The notes under the pieces: model-generated
Told to the model about the DNA's origin: nothing
The model's input: the letters and a program-made list of their open reading frames with translations, nothing else
Databases searched by the model: none
Shown: in pieces, positions 34,013 through 46,200 of the stretch
Numbering within the stretch: position 1 is the first letter of the stretch
Layout of the letters: the number at the start of each line of letters is the position of its first letter
Made by a program: the position numbers and the translations under genes
DNA from: Amborella trichopoda
Lineage: Eukaryota; Streptophyta; Magnoliopsida; Amborellales; Amborellaceae
NCBI RefSeq assembly: GCF_000471905.2
Contig: NW_006494943.1
Coordinates: forward strand, 5,753,478 to 5,817,477
DNA length: 64,000 nucleotides
Reading direction: 5' to 3'

Positions 34013-34464
34013 TTTTTATTTTTTTTAATGAAAGATTAAATTTTGTTGGTGAAGACAACATTTTACTTTTTAAAAGATTTTAAAATAGTAAAAAATTCTA
34101 AGAATAATCTCTCAGTCATTATGTTGGGATAGATAACCGAGTAATGCAAGAATGGACAAGTGTATGTTAAATGAATATTAGAAGGATGCCAAAATTAAGA
34201 TTATTTCAAATGTTCACTCATTCTTTATCTGTAAGTTTTTTCATATTCTTCCATTCAACAAATATAATCAAAATTTGGCATAGGCTCTTAGGAACATGAT
34301 AGTGAGAAAGGTATAAAATATGAAACTTCAAGCAACCAAACAAAATTAGACCTACTTTTCTTTCATTCAAAGTATAGTCAAATCATAGTATAGGACGTGA
34401 ATGACATCATAGAGAAAGAAGAAAGGAACAACATATAACAATCCCTCAAAATGGAACAATAAAA

Positions 34465-34860
34465 TAAGGAAAAAGTTTATGTAGGGATGCTACCTTATAA
34501 TATAGAACTACGGATGCCCCTCAAAAATCCATCGGAAAAGGTAGTTTCAATGTTGAAAAACCTTTTGATTGATCATCTCGATATCAAGATGTATGACTGT
34601 GAAAAACAAAAAGATTTTAAGTCTCAGAAATGTACATTTTACAACCATATTATCTACACCGTCCATTTTCGAGATTTTCATATGTTTATAGATCTACTTG
34701 ATTTTAACCATTTTTTAAATTTAAAATTTTATAATTAGATAAAAAAATAAATTTTGAGATAATTTTAAAAACATTTTACATTAAAACTATATACCATGAT
34801 AAAATTTGAGAGTGCGCCTTCCCTCTAGATGCATCCGTATGCAAACTGCACCCAACAAAA
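34465..34860 (+). mobile_element. Foldback MITE, family 1, distant copy
   Basis: Left AAAAAGTTTATGTAGGGATG, right ATGCATCCGTATGCAAACTG. Interior has the family's GATCATCTCGATATCAAGAT near 34572. Confidence 0.6.
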
Positions 34861-34989
34861 TGGCACACTGTTTCTTGAGAGATGGTTGAGGCAAAAGGCA
34901 TGTAGTTCAAAGATGAGTGTAAGTTGAGACAATAAGAGATAGGGTGATGGTTTTAATAGGGCTGAGAGCAAGTTGACGCAATAAGAGAT

Positions 34990-35405
34990 AGGGAGATGGT
35001 TTTAATAGCGCTTAGAATTTACCCAGTTCGGATTCAAAACTTGAAATTGGATTTTATTTCAATCTGAGTATGGATCCAAGATTTGAATTTGGATCTAAAA
35101 TCTAGACCCGAATTGTACTTTGGGTCGGATCTTGATATAGGTGGATCCTATCTGGATCTGACCCGATTTTTAAAATAATATATATTATTTTATATATATG
35201 CATATATGTTATAACTTATGTATATATAATAATTTTAAGTTTTATAATTATATTTTAACTTTACAATATACAAAATTGGAATTGATCCAAATCTGCATCC
35301 TATATATAGTTTTGAATCGAAATTTGGATCTGAATATTTTGGATCCTATAGGATCTGGATCCAGATCAGGATCTGATATATACTAGATCGATCCGAAAAA
35401 TTCTC
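34990..35405. repeat. Inverted GGATCT-rich repeat
   Basis: Two arms (about 35030-35175 and 35280-35400) full of GGATCTGAATTTGGATC-like strings in opposite orientation flank an AT-rich centre. Probably a nonautonomous DNA transposon; 24340-24490 has a similar style (GGGTTGGATCCTAG). Limits not fixed. Confidence 0.4.
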
Positions 35406-35647
35406 AAGCCGTAGATTTTAATAGTGAAAAAATTGGAGGAGCGAGGAGCTTCCCATAAGAGGAAGGAGAAGGGATTGATTTTTTTAATATAATATTATCT
35501 AATTTACAACTATAACAAAGAATAATACATTATATAATTTATAAAATAAATATATTAATAAATAAGATATAAGATTTGATTATATAATTATTAATTATAT
35601 TAAATGTGATTCAAAATACAAGATAGCCCTTGCATGTATATTTTTGA

Positions 35648-35850
35648 AGAGTAATGATCCTATGAAACCCTCCCACACCCATGTGTGTAAGATCCCAAAA
35701 GATATCCATTAAATTTGACACAAATCTCTAAAAAAAGTCAAGTCCCACACCCATGTGATAACTTTTATGAAAATTTGTACCAAATTTAATGGTGATCATT
35801 TGGAATCCTACACACATGGGTGTGGAAGGATCTCACAGGATCATTACTCT
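35648..35850. mobile_element. Short foldback MITE (~203 bp)
   Basis: Almost the whole element is an inverted repeat: left AGAGTAATGATCCTATGA and right complement of TCACAGGATCATTACTCT, with CACACCCATGTGTGTA in both arms. A short loop carries a third CACACCCATGTG. Target duplication not clear. Confidence 0.75.
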
Positions 35851-36256
35851 ATTTTAAATTACTTGTATATTTTTTATAACAGACAATAAGTTTAAAAAAA
35901 TACTTTAAATTGCTAGTATATTTTGTAAGCAATATTTGAATTCCTACTTTAATAAAATGTGAAAATTTAAAAAATAAAACATAAACAAACAATTGAAAAA
36001 TACTTTTTTTGATTTTGATATGGAATAGGTCAGATTAAAGTTCTCAATAGCAATGTTAAACTCAGTATAGAATCTACCAATGTAATAACTATTAATTTTT
36101 TATTTCATCTTTTTTTCATCTTTTTGTAATTTATGATTTAGTTGTGATTATAAACTTACATAAGGAAGCATTATAATCGCTTACATGCCTGTATTGCCCG
36201 GTTGACTAAATCACCAATGCACAAACAAGAGTATAGAGGTAATGGAAGTTGCATAT

Positions 36257-36298
36257 ATCCCACATCGATGGGTGGGCCCGTCTCTACATTATTTATAA
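36257..36298 (+). promoter_or_regulatory. snRNA-like upstream element and TATA box, orphan
   Basis: ATCCCACATCG (36257-36267) matches the plant snRNA upstream element, and TTTATAA follows 24 nt later (36292-36298), the Pol III spacing. No U6, U3 or other snRNA follows, and a T6 run at 36325-36330 would stop Pol III almost at once. May be chance or part of a retroelement. Confidence 0.2.
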
Positions 36299-36423
36299 CA
36301 TAATTGTTCAACGGAGCCTCTACATTTTTTACAGCAGAATTGTTCAACGATTCCGGTTCTCTGCATTGATTCGCCAGGTCATGACCGCATAGCACCTCAC
36401 CGGGTCATGACATAATCAATCCA

Positions 36424-36540
36424 ATTTTATGTAGCAAATCGTATGAATCATATTTTATTAACAAATTTTATGTAGCAAATCATCCCATTTTATTGACAAA
36501 ATTTATGTAGCAAATCGTATTAATCCCATTTTATTTAACG
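36424..36540. repeat. Tandem repeat, three ~40-bp units
   Basis: TTTATGTAGCAAATC occurs three times, each followed by a variant of CCCATTTTATTGACAA. Confidence 0.8.
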
Positions 36541-36544
36541 GATT

Positions 36545-36615
36545 CAGAACAGTGCCATTGATATTCGATCCAAATCGCCCGATTCCATATCGGGTCACCG
36601 ATTTTTAAAACACTG
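36545..36615 (+). mobile_element. Isolated hAT-like terminal end
   Basis: Ends CCGATTTTTAAAACACTG, the complement of CAGTGTTTTAAAAATCGG, matching the hAT-type ends elsewhere in the window. A matching left end was not found. Confidence 0.35.
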
Positions 36616-36779
36616 ATTGGTATTTAGTCCATAAAAAAAGCAGATGAAAAGAGCAGAGGGAAGCAAGGAAACCAACTACAGAGTTTTAGAAAGCAAAAAT
36701 TCACAAAACAAATCCATCTTCAAACACCTATGAGCTATAAATTTTTGTAGTTTTATTATATCAAACCTTTTTAAAACCA

Positions 36780-37189
36780 AAACAAGGGAGAAATGCATTT
36801 TGATGGAGTAGTCATGTGGGTCCAATCCTCTCTACCATTGTCTCTTAAAATCTCTCAATCCCCATGCATTTCTGTATATTATATTCAAAACCCCATTTAA
36901 TCTCTCAATCTTTATAGTAGGAAGATAAGTCTAAAGTCTAAACATATTTTTTTCGAGTAAGAGTAGATAAGTCTAAACATATTAAGAGCATACATGATAT
37001 ATGGTCCTCTAAACTCAACTTTAAAGGTAATTTGCCCTAAAAGGAAAAAGACAAATGTCATAAAACAAAGATGATGCACTTTTGAACAGGGAGACTTCAA
37101 TTCGCAAATAGAAAGCATAAGTTCTTTCGGAGGGGATGCAATAATTCTGGTAAGCAGCGCTGCAAATTGAGGAATAAAAGGAATCCCAA
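36780..37189 (-). other. Probable RAD51B 3' UTR and downstream DNA
   Basis: Follows the RAD51B stop on the minus strand. No other gene recognised. Confidence 0.4.
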
Positions 37190-37356
37190 TCAAGGAATCC
37201 TCAGCACCATACCTTGGCAGCGAATGGTGTTTATATCTGGTCCAGCCACTTCGATTCCATTGTCAGTTTCCAATGTAATTCCTGATGAGGACACAAAATA
37301 TGGGAATGCCAATGGTGGAGAAATTGGCGATTTTGCCACCTTAATAAACCTCTTAC
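37190..37356 (-). CDS. RAD51B: RAD51B last exon
   Basis: After acceptor TTTTTCAG. Encodes [20 protein letters not shown] and the C-terminal tail ([14 protein letters not shown]...), stop TGA at 37192-37190. Confidence 0.92.
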
Positions 37357-40136
37357 CTGAAAAATTTAATATCAGAGCTTTGAAATACATTCAAACCCAA
37401 ACATAATATCAGAGCTTTGAAAATACATTCAAAACCAAGAAATATCGTTTGTGAAAAATTTTGTTGTCAAGGTAGCAAGTAATAGAAACTGGAACAGCTC
37501 CATATATCAAAATACTGCTAGCTTTTCTTACCAAATTACCATATATGAGGTAAAAGTAGCACAAATTAGATCAGTGTCATACTCTTATCAACTAAATCCA
37601 AAGCTTTGCGCAAGCGTGAAGCGTGAAATCCAACCTGAATGAGCTTCGAGAATAAGGCGGATGTTTACAGCATGAGCCCAGTTGAACCCCAAAGCACCAA
37701 CCAAATGAGATTCAGATCTCTCCGAATTCCTGATTGACTGATCCCTTACATGTACTGCAATTTGAGAAACAGATAAACCTTGCACATGCACAGTATTGAT
37801 AATTGCACATGTTTATGCACATAAGATATATTTCTAGATAGAGAGAGAATAGATAGACATATATGCACATAGACAGACAGATGGATAATAAATACACACG
37901 CATGTGCATGCACGCACATACACACATACATACACAAACAAAAACACACACATAGCGGGGTCAGGGGGGTTGAGAGAGAGAGATCTCAAACATATCTTGC
38001 CATTCTCAATCTTAGCATCACACCTTGAAAAGGATAGCTCGAGGCATAGTCACTGCTCTGTGCCCGCACTTGGTTCGTAACGACAACAGGTATTCTTGAG
38101 AATTCAGAAAGAGATCTGCGAGGAGAGTTTTTGCTAATTAACGCAAAAAGTGTCAAGCTTATTAAAGATGAAAAATGTAGTAAGTGTAGAACTCAAGCAG
38201 TTTTAAACCTTCAAGAATTTATTCTTACTTGAGGAATGACATGTGCCAGCCCAATGAGTCCTGTCTGGATGCTTTCTGATCCCACTCACACTCACTACAG
38301 CATATAGAGTGTTATAAATCAATCGAACAGTAAATAGTGTTGATAATCCCTGTTTAATTATGAAACTAAAGTATAATCAGAGAGGGATCTGCTAAGTAAG
38401 GGATCTATAAGTGGAAGCGGCCATGGCTATCACATCAGAATATCGAGTACTCACATTTTTTTCAGGTACAGATATATTTAAGGGAAAATTATAAAAACCC
38501 CCCCCAAAATGTACTTTGTAGATATCTTGCCCCCCAATATTGTTTTTTCTTGTATTTAACCCTCCACTCAAATAATCAAAAAAATTAAGACTAAAATGCC
38601 CTTTCTCTCTTACTCTCTACCTGCCTTCTCTCTACACGGGAGATCTCTTACTCTTTATTCTCTCTTTCTCTCTTTACCCACCCTCCCTCTCTTTCTCTCT
38701 CTATCTGCCCTTTCTATTTCTTTCTCTCTTACTCTCTACCTGCCTTCTCTCTACACGGGAGATCTCTTACTCTTTATTCTCTCTTTCTCTCTTTACCCAC
38801 CCTCCCTCTCTTTCTCTCTCTATCTGCCCTTTCTATTTCTTTCTTTCTTTCTCTCACTTTTTTCTCTCTACCCTCTCTCTCAATCTAGGATTTGCAAGTC
38901 TCCAAGCTTTGAGAGTCGCAGGGGCAGAGGACCGACCAGAGAGCCTGTTTTTGGAGAGATCAAGAGCTTGAAGGTTTGAAGGTTGCCCAAACTTGCCGGA
39001 ATCTTACTCTTTAATTGGTTATTGGAGAAATATATATCAGTGAGAGAGCTGAGATTGCCTAAACTCTCTGGAATATCACCAGAAAGCATGTTAATTTAAA
39101 AAATCAGTCTCTGAATATTACCCATCTTTCCAATTGATTCAAGCAAGGAACCAGAGAATTGGGCACCAGGCAAGATTTGATAGCGTTCCAATGGAGTAAG
39201 GGATGAATCCCGAAAGCTTGTTTTCTGATAAGTGTATTTGAGGTTGGTTAGGTGCCCAATTCGAAAAGGAATTTCACCCAAAATATGGTTTTCATGGAGA
39301 TTGAGACTAGTTAAGCTTAAACCCTATTCATCAGAGAGAGATTCGAGGTTGCTGAAATCAAGAAGCTGCAAATAAGAAAGGTCAGAAAGAAAATCTCGAT
39401 ATCTCTTAACAGAAACAGAGAGAGGCGGGTAGAGAGAGAGGAGAGAGAGGGCAGGTAGAGAGAGAAAGAGAGATATAGCGGGTGGAGAGAGAAAGAGATA
39501 TGGTGGGCAGAGAGAGAAAGAGATAGGGCAGGTAGAGAGAGAGAAAGAGAGAGATGGCGGGCAGAGAGAAAGATAGAGGGATGGTGGACAGAGAAAGTGA
39601 GGTAGAGAGAGAGGGTAGGTGGAGCGAGAAAGAGAGGTAGAAGGAGGGTAGAGAGAGAGAGAGAGAGGGTGGGTAAAGAGAAAGAGGGAATAAAAAAAGT
39701 AATATGTCATATATTTCCCGTGTAGAGAGAGAGAGGGCTAGTAAAGAGAGAGGGAAAGAGCATCTTAGTCTGAACTTTTTGACTATTTGACTGGGGGTTA
39801 AATACAAGAAAAAGTAAAGTTGGGGTTTATGGTGTGATACTAAAAGCATTGTGGGGTAGGATGTCTAGAAAATTCATTTGGAGGAAGGGGTTCTATAATT
39901 TTCCCTATATTTCATATATTATTCAGATATGCATCACCAACATCCATCCTTGTTGCTTATCCATGGCAGTGGAGTTAGATAACTGTTCCCAATAAAAGAA
40001 CAGGGAGGCTATAAAAGTGGGCTGTGACCATGATCCATTGTTCTTGGATGAACATGGATGGTGGGTTTGCTTCTGAGTACCCTTAACTCCCACAGGTTGC
40101 AAAACCCACTTCCTTTAGCTTCTCTCAAACTCCTCT

Positions 40137-40219
<83 letters not shown>

Positions 40220-43200
40220 CACACAGCTCCTGCTTACAAAACCCACCCTCTCCTAACCAATAGTCTTTCTCTTGCATCCATCGATATGGACCATCTCGAA
40301 ACCCACGAGTCCACTTAACCACTCTCCCTCACTCTCTCTATGCCCGTAGGAACCCAGCCCCACCACTACATGTTCCAACACTGCTACATCCCTTAAAATA
40401 AAATAGTGTAGAGGTGTGACATTGTGATTGTGTCCATCTCAGTCGTCCATTCAAATCAAATGGCTGGAAAGTATATAGTAGGGGAAGTATAGAAAGCTTT
40501 CCCCTTAGAAATTATGGAAAATATGTAATATGAGCTACACTATGAAATATGCTTTGCAACCACAAGTTGGTGGTGAGGCGGGTTGAAAATAAACTCCACA
40601 ACTAAAAAATGGGTTATCGATAATCCAGAAAAATGGAGAGATTGAGGAAGATGTCGTACATTAGAGCTGAGTGGGTGAAGTGGAGATGTGCAACCAAAAT
40701 TTTATGTGAGAGCCGCATTCCAATGAAGTTAAAGGGCAAGTTCTATAGGACTACTGAGAGACCAGCTTTGCTCTATGGGGCGGAATGTTGAGCGGTCAAA
40801 AAACAATACACCATAGAATAGTGTAGTGGGAATGAAGATGTTGAGATAGATGAGTGATAAGATAAGAAGGGATAGAATTCAAAATGAATACATTCAGGAA
40901 AATTTAGGTGTGGCACCAATAGGCGATAAGATGAGAGAGAATAGACTTAAGTGGGTTGGCCAAGTGTGACATAGACCCAATACAATTCCTATTAAGAAGT
41001 GCAAGTTTGTTCAAGTGGAAGGCTCAAAAAGAGCAAGAGGTAGACCTATTAGGACATGGTTGGAAGTAGTGAGAAAATATATGGGGACTTATGGCCTCAT
41101 TGAGGGTATGGCCCTTAATAGAACAAAATGACGAACCAAGATTCGTGTAGCCTCGACCCCAATTAGTTGGGAAAAGGCTTTGACAATGATGATGAATCAT
41201 CTCCACTGCTTAGTTGTTATGAAACAGGTTGTCATTTTCATTACCTTGGTAATTTCTTTTATAGTCTTTTAGACTCATAGAGGTCTAGGGACCGCTACTG
41301 AAGATGGTACATCACGCTACCCTTCCCAAACCCAAATCGCAGAGAGGATTACATTATATATGTAAGGCACCTTGACAATTGTGCATATGCTTAAAGGTAA
41401 TTTCCTCATGTTGTATGTCAGAATTTTTAGAAGTTCATGAAGAGCGTGGTGGAACAAAAATAATGGCACATCGCTTGTGCGAGTTCCCAAGCAACTATTC
41501 TCAACAAAATAGTAAACAGTGCACAGGAAGCAGAAACAATTGAACACAATTTAGAAGTTTCTAGTAAATATCTGGCATCTTGATATCATTATCAACAATG
41601 GATTGGCATTAATCACGTTACGGCAATAGCGGGGTATCTTAAAACATAGAGCTGAAATGTTGCTTTCAAGAATCATCAATATCAAGAAGCAATTTTTATC
41701 TGTACAATAATGTTTTTTCCATGCAGTAAGGAGTATCTAGTTCCCCTCCATCTCAAAAAACCATGCAAAAAGTCATCATAATTTGACCATTGGAGAGAAA
41801 AATTGTTCATTACCACGTTATGGAACCAAGGACAGAAAAAGCACATACTTCGAAAGAAGAGCAGCCATGCTATCTATAAGAAGCAACTTTACACGATGTT
41901 GGAGAAGTGACAACTTTATTTGCTGCAAGCTGTTGAGAAGAACAGAGCCAAGATAAACAACACTTTCAAAACAAAAAAAAAAGAAAAGGAAAAGAGCCAA
42001 GATAAACAACATTAAGCAAGGTGCAGAAAATCATAAACCAGATGTTTGAGATTAAAGATGAACACCACAGGGAGAGCTATAAACGGCAAATTTGTTTTTC
42101 TATAGGGACAGTGTACATTTCACGAAGCATAGGTAGAAATTTTCAATATCCACTTACACCAAATTTTATGTCGCTAAGGGTAGGGGAACTAGCCCATACA
42201 AGTTAGCAGAAAGCAATATACATTTCTATCATCATAACTTTGTGGTGCAGTGCACAGCGTATGGTTTCAAGAATCAGATAAAGAATTTCAAGTTTCCAGT
42301 TTCCAATGGCAGAAAGTTCCCTCATAATGACAACTTATTATCCCACTAAATGATCCAGTGGGACATCAAATTTCAAATAATTTCTAATTTGCTTAAGGGA
42401 GCTAATCCTTCTGTTTAATCACAAATTATTGCTCAAAGCTTCTTCTCACAATTATTAAATAGAAACCCGCAAGAGACTGATTAATGTAAGCATTTATGAA
42501 GGACGATGGAGAGTATTAATAGCAGGCTATGGATAAGAAAGTCATGAAAAGCAAATGCAAATGATGAATTTGTAACTCAATACCAAGTAGTCTGAGACGT
42601 GTTTTTCGCGACAGCTGCCATATATTTTCACTACATTGTTTGTTATATTCTCTAGGAGAAATCGTGTCTTTATCTAACGCACCTAACATGATAGATCGAA
42701 AAAACTTTGGAAAGTACAGATTTGGACGCCTAGGCAGGCGCCTAGTTCACTAGACAGCCCGTCTAGGAAACTTAGGGGTCTAGGCCCCAAGGAAGCTGCT
42801 TAGAGGGGTTTGGTTACCCCAAAATGATCATAGAACTATAGTTCTTGGAAATACTACCAAAACACATTATCTAGTCCCTGACATACCAAATTTCATAAAT
42901 CTATCAAATGTGAACTTGCCATTGAATTAGTCTAAAAGTCAAATAGAGGCAAAAAAAAACAAGAAAAAGATGCCCAATAGGCACTACCCATTTCCCAAAA
43001 TCAACATTCCACAATATCAGTTCATTCTAGCCCAGTGAAACAAAGAAAAATGAGAAAAAGTCCAGCTCCATACTCCCAACATTACATCAGATGTGATCAT
43101 GATGAACTCAGATTGGTGATTGAGTTTCATCATCACTACCAACAGTGTCTCGATGTCCACCACCAAAGCCACCATCTAATGATGGCAATGCCATGCCATC

Positions 43201-46200
43201 ATCATCAGAGCCACATTAACTTTAAGAAAAAAGAAGAAAGAAAGATACAAGAACAAAAAACCAATCAAGAAAATCAAATAGAGATAAACCATTTCAATTA
43301 AGTTTAAGAGATTTTACTAAGGTTGGGTAACCCAATCTTTGTAAGATGCCATTAAACACAAACAAAAACCCATTATGGAATATGGGGCAGAAATCCAAAC
43401 ATAAACTCAAAATAAAATACAAGAACAAAATCCAAACAATAAAAGAAAGACATTATTGGTATTTTTTCAATCAAGAATAGGGGCTGCAAAAACAATTCTA
43501 AACTTGAAATAATTGACAAGAATAAAAAAACAAAAGAAGAATAAAAAAAAAAACAATACTAAGACAAACATTCATGAATATCATATAAGCCACAAAAAAA
43601 AAAAAAAATATCATCATCATCATCTAAGCCTTATCACAATGATTTGGGGTTGGCTACATGAGTCTTATTCCTCCATTGTTCTCTATCAAGGATCATACCC
43701 TCAGTAAGGCTAAAAATCACCATGCATTTTCTCACTACTTCCATNNNNNNNNNNNNNNNNNNNNAGATTCGTTTTTGGAGGGGACTCATTTTGACCATAT
43801 CTAGGGTTCAAATTGAATCTTTTTTTGGGGGGGGGTTGATTATTGAGATGAAGAGAGTGTGTGTGCAAAATTTGAGGTCATACAAATACAACAAACATGG
43901 TTTTCTAGAAGTGTCGTTGCATTATACTATGATACAACCGTTGCATTGGATCATTGCTCATATATATACATATATATATATACGAATCTTTTAATGCTCT
44001 AGATCTTCGAATCGATGATCGTTGAGAGTCAAAAGTCTTCTCTCACAATCAAATTGACCCACAAAAAGTATCGGTTGATTACTTTTTGATTTCGTAAGAA
44101 ATCAAAAAACTTCTAGAAAAATTTCAATCTTCAAAATATCTTGTTTTGGGGGAGTTTTTCTCTCTCATATGCAAGCAAAGTAGTTTTTGGGGGGTTACAA
44201 TGCCCCCCTACACCAGTTCCCCCCACTTTGAGGTGGGAAAATGACATGTTTTGCCCTAGGCAGAGGGTATATTTCTGCCATCTCATCGAAGGGCACTGGG
44301 CGCCGCTTAAGAGGGCACTCAGGCACAAAATGCCTAGGCATCACCCCTAGGCCCTTATGCAGGCGGGAAAGGCCTTTGGCTGCCTAGGCGGCCAGGCACT
44401 GAATTTTTTAACACTGATTAAAAAAACAATTAGCATTCTTTCGACAAAAAGCTTTCATGGTTTCATAGCTACAGTGTAAAATCTACAAGCCACGGAGCAA
44501 AAGCAAGACAGCCAAAGATCCTCTCTTCTATAAATCAAATTGTCACAAATCCCAATCTAGGTTAGCCATTCTCTCTTTAAAAGGCACTACTCTACGTCCC
44601 CCGCCACAATTTCTCCCCAAAGAAACCAAATCAGCAACAAAAAAAGAACCTCTCCTCCCTAAAAATTTTAGGACCAACAGTTGATCACTTTCATTTTATA
44701 TCTCCCAATGATCTCTCCCATCTTTCTACGCCCATCTCCAGTTTCCCTCTCCATTTTCTTCTTATTTACCTGTTTTGAGCATCAGTCAAAACAAGATCCT
44801 TATGTCCAATAATCGAGAGAAATGAAAGGGCCAAAATGCGGTTTGTGACATTATTGCAAAACCTTAATGCACTTTTGAGTTTTGAACTCTACATTTACTG
44901 AAAGGGCCAAGGATAATCTGGCTAAAGCAACACCATGCATGATCGCAAGGTAACACTGCACCTTGAAAAAAAGAGTCTACCAATGCGCAATGCTAAATAC
45001 CATACATAGCAGCTGAAAGTGCGAAGGAGCATAGAGGGAATGATCTCATTAGGAACCAATAAGGGTCCCAACTCTCAAACAATTAAAAAGGGGATGAATT
45101 TGATTGCGAAGAAGTATAAATAGCCAAAATGGCTTGGCCCACTGCGTAAAAGCGATATTATCCAGTGGAAAAGAAAGGAAAGAGGTGGTGGTAGTGATAG
45201 TGGAAAGAGAGGTGGGACTGAGTTTTTTTTTTTTTTCTTCTCTTTTTTTATAGATTAACTGTTGCATTCGTATATAGTAAAATAACAACTTTGGAGTTGT
45301 CAAAATGTACAAAACTGTTAGAAAGATCACGGTATAAGTGAGATAGTTTATGCAAAATTGTTCCAAAGGGGGGGCCATTCTATGGATGAACAGATCGGTT
45401 TGGTTGACCCCTCCTTTTGGTGAAGGCGTAGGCTTGGAAGTAAGAGTCTCCCCACTCATGCTTGAAGGTGACATGAATGGAGTCGTTTATCTCAAAAATG
45501 TAGCCCAATCTCCAGAAGGAGGGGGTAGTCTTATTGACCCAGTTTATGACAAATTTGGAGCTTCCTTCAACAAAGAATGTTTGAATCCGACTTTTATTGA
45601 ACACCTCAAGCCCAGTTAACAAGGAAAGGGCTTCGGCATAAGTTGAACCACAACTCCAGCCAAGCCTGAGTAAGTAGAGATTATTTCACTCAAGTGGTTC
45701 CTAAAAATCCCACCTTTACCTCTTGAACCTGGGATGCCGAAGGAACCACCATCTAAATTTAGATCGATCATGTGCGAGTCAGGTTAGAGCCATAGCGATG
45801 ATCCCATGTGGTGTGAATGGCTGGCCAAAGAATTTGCTCACACCAGTTTGCGAGGAGAGCTGAGAGCTAGAGGCATTATTCTCTCCTTGAATGAACCCAA
45901 AAAATGATAGTGAATGTCAAATTTACCTTATTCGTGATGTGACATAGAGTCTAGGGTGTTCTTTGAGCAAAACCAAAATGACAATACAACTCAAAATTTT
46001 CAATAAGCGGTCTCGCTTAAACAAGCAAATAAACAATTACAGCCACTCAAATCAGATGTAAGAACATCTTAAGACATGAATACCACTTACAAATGAGTCT
46101 ATAACAGTCCCCTTTGCCCACAAATCAAAACTCTCACAGAGCATACATTTTTACAAGAAATGAGCTTATGCTCTTACATAACCAAATGACATAATATAAA

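Larger units (their letters stand above)
38482..39905. mobile_element. Mutator-like element carrying a gene fragment (Pack-MULE) in a RAD51B intron
   Basis: Long inverted ends of well over 80 bp: GGGAAAATTATAAAAACCCC at the left, and GGGAAAATTATAGAACCCC on the other strand at the right, continuing through TTTTTCTTGTATTTAACCC. They are flanked by a 9-bp near-identical duplication, TATATTTAA (38473-38481) and TATATTTCA (39906-39914). MULEs make 9-11-bp duplications. Inside are CT-rich subterminal arms and a leucine-rich-repeat gene fragment, but no transposase. Confidence 0.75.
42715..44418. mobile_element. Candidate nonautonomous hAT element with CCTAGGCG-rich ends
   Basis: Left GC-rich arm 42725-42790 (GACGCCTAGGCAGGCGCCTA) and right arm 44275-44400 (CTGCCTAGGCGGCCAGGCAC). 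The right end is TTTTTTAACACTG (44406-44418), complement of CAGTGTTAAAAAA. The left terminus and target duplication were not found. It contains an RTE tail and the assembly gap. Confidence 0.4.

Noticed and set aside
37588..37791. Separate small gene
   Set aside because: The frame is one RAD51B exon (37635-37754) plus intron read-through at both sides.
38596..39849. Long Leu/Ser/Pro-rich open frames on both strands
   Set aside because: These are translations of CT/GA-rich low-complexity arms of the MULE, not genes.
40009..40322. Frames of repeated Cys-Val or Arg-Glu
   Set aside because: Translation of the (CT)n(CA)n microsatellite.
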